NCBI GenBank assembly: GCA_003535335.1
Contig: DOHJ01000249.1
Location: 8,782 to 15,859, forward strand
Source of the DNA: Paracoccaceae bacterium
GTDB lineage: Bacteria > Pseudomonadota > Alphaproteobacteria > Rhodobacterales > Rhodobacteraceae
DNA: 7,078 nucleotides
Reading direction: 5' to 3'
Made by a program: the position numbers and the translations under genes. Each line of letters starts with the position of its first letter. The first letter of the stretch is position 1. The notes under the pieces are model-generated. The model had not been told where the DNA came from. It made no database searches and worked only from the letters and a program-made list of their open reading frames with translations. This document shows, one piece after another, positions 6,406 through 7,078 of this stretch.

Positions 6406-6892
6406 ATTCGATGATCATCAGTGGGGCGCCAAATTCAACCGCATCACCATCGGCCACCAAAATGCGTTTGACGGTGCCGGATGCGGGCGCGGGAATGTGG
6501 TTCATGGTTTTCATCGCTTCGATAATCAGGATGGTATCACCCTCGTTTACCTGTGCGCCGACCGATACAAAGGCCGGTGAGTTTGGCTCGGGCTGCAAAT
6601 AGGCCGTGCCGACCATAGGCGATGTAACGGCACCGGGAAGTGCGGTTGGGTCTGCGGTTTCCACTGGTGAAACGGTTTCAGCAGGGGCGGCGGCAAGCGG
6701 TGCAGCCATTGGCGCGAATGAAGCCGGAGCCGGTGCGGCAACCATTTCAACCTTGCGGCTAACGCGCACATTCATGCTGTCGTTATTGGAATAAATCCGT
6801 TTGACCTGAATTTCGGTCATATCATTTTTATCGAGAATTGCAGCCAATGCCTCGATGAATGCCACGTCTGAGTCTTGCGATTTTTTGGTCAT
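6404..6892 (-). CDS. accB: Acetyl-CoA carboxylase biotin carboxyl carrier protein
   Basis: AccB carries biotin between the biotin carboxylase (AccC) and the carboxyltransferase (AccA/AccD, not in this window). The 162-residue product has the usual layout. An N-terminal region (1-50) includes a helix FIEALAAIL and a short strand with VRVSRK. A flexible Ala/Pro-rich linker runs about 51-88. The C-terminal biotinyl domain (about 89-162) has EAMKTMNHI with the biotinylated lysine at 128. The protruding thumb found in AccB proteins is visible at about 97-113. AGGGGA is 12 bases upstream of the ATG, somewhat far. A candidate promoter lies at 6957-6985, and the gene is the first of the accBC operon. 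Relatives often have aroQ just upstream; it is not seen here. Confidence 0.96.
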   Translation of the reverse strand: MTKKSQDSDVAFIEALAAILDKNDMTEIQVKRIYSNNDSMNVRVSRKVEMVAAPAPASFAPMAAPLAAAPAETVSPVETADPTALPGAVTSPMVGTAYLQPEPNSPAFVSVGAQVNEGDTILIIEAMKTMNHIPAPASGTVKRILVADGDAVEFGAPLMIIE

Positions 6893-6956
6893 AGCGTTTT
6901 GTTATCCCCTTAGCTGCCCTAAATTGCGGGCCTGATTTTGCCCAATGGTTTTCTTG

Positions 6957-6985
6957 CTTATACGCGACGTTGGGGAAGGTGAAAA
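6957..6985 (-). promoter_or_regulatory. Candidate accB-accC promoter
   Basis: On the minus strand TTTTCA (6985-6980) and TATAAG (6962-6957) are separated by 17 bases. The -10 matches the housekeeping consensus at five of six bases and the -35 at four. The expected start near 6950 gives a leader of about 58 bases before accB. No gene is evident in this 186-bp stretch, which supports its being the operon's regulatory region. Confidence 0.4.
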
Positions 6986-7038
6986 GCGTCTGTATGCAGA
7001 ATCGTTGCGGGGAATTTATCGCAAAGGCACCTCATGGC

Positions 7039-7051
7039 GTGAATTTTTCAC
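7039..7051. repeat. 13-bp palindrome upstream of accB
   Basis: GTGAA and TTCAC flank a TTT centre, a perfect 5+5 inverted repeat. It lies about 55 bp upstream of the candidate accB -35, where a regulator could bind. Palindromes this short also occur by chance, and I recognise no specific factor. Confidence 0.3.
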
Positions 7052-7078
7052 AAAAATGGCGAATTTTGGCACTGTCTG

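Noticed and set aside
6269..6794. Plus-strand open frames opposite accC and accB
   Set aside because: They span the accB-accC junction or the Ala/Pro linker of AccB, with no family similarity and no start signals.

Overview
The window is chromosomal housekeeping DNA from an alphaproteobacterium, most likely a Rhodobacterales (Roseobacter-group) member with moderate GC. The assignment rests on recognisable alphaproteobacterial versions of ClpP, ClpX, DUF2155, Aat, AccC and AccB, and on the gene order clpP-clpX-(NDUFA12)-mlaD-DUF2155 followed by an opposing aat/accC/accB block. It is made from memory of families, without a search. I see no tRNA, rRNA, CRISPR array, insertion sequence or prophage gene.

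Left part, plus strand (1-2616). A possible C-terminal fragment of an upstream gene (2-94) is followed by a hairpin and a candidate promoter, then clpP (preferred start 192). A terminator-like hairpin and a second candidate promoter separate clpP from clpX (963-2234). ClpP and ClpX together form the ATP-dependent ClpXP protease. A Rid-family gene (2236-2616) starts one base after the clpX stop and is probably translationally coupled to it. It lacks the arginine needed for classical RidA imine deaminase activity.

Middle part, plus strand (2617-3635). Where relatives carry the complex I accessory subunit NDUFA12, there is a good ribosome binding site and a short piece resembling the NDUFA12 N-terminus. 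A likely NDUFA12 C-terminal tail follows in another frame. I read this as a gene broken by an internal deletion (2705-2817). Next come mlaD (phospholipid-transport MCE protein) and a secreted DUF2155 protein, which overlap by ATGA.

Right part (3599-7078). aat on the minus strand overlaps the DUF2155 gene tail-to-tail by 37 bp. accB-accC, also minus strand, encode the biotin carrier and biotin carboxylase of acetyl-CoA carboxylase, with a strong ribosome binding site linking them. A plus-strand SAM-dependent methyltransferase gene with a TTG start and its own candidate promoter sits between aat and accC, splitting what is often a co-directional accB-accC-aat group. The last 186 bases hold a candidate accB promoter and a small palindrome, but no clear gene.

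There is no obvious new multi-gene system. The items most worth checking are the eroded NDUFA12 locus, the methyltransferase insertion, the arginine-less Rid protein and the look-alike promoters before clpP and clpX.
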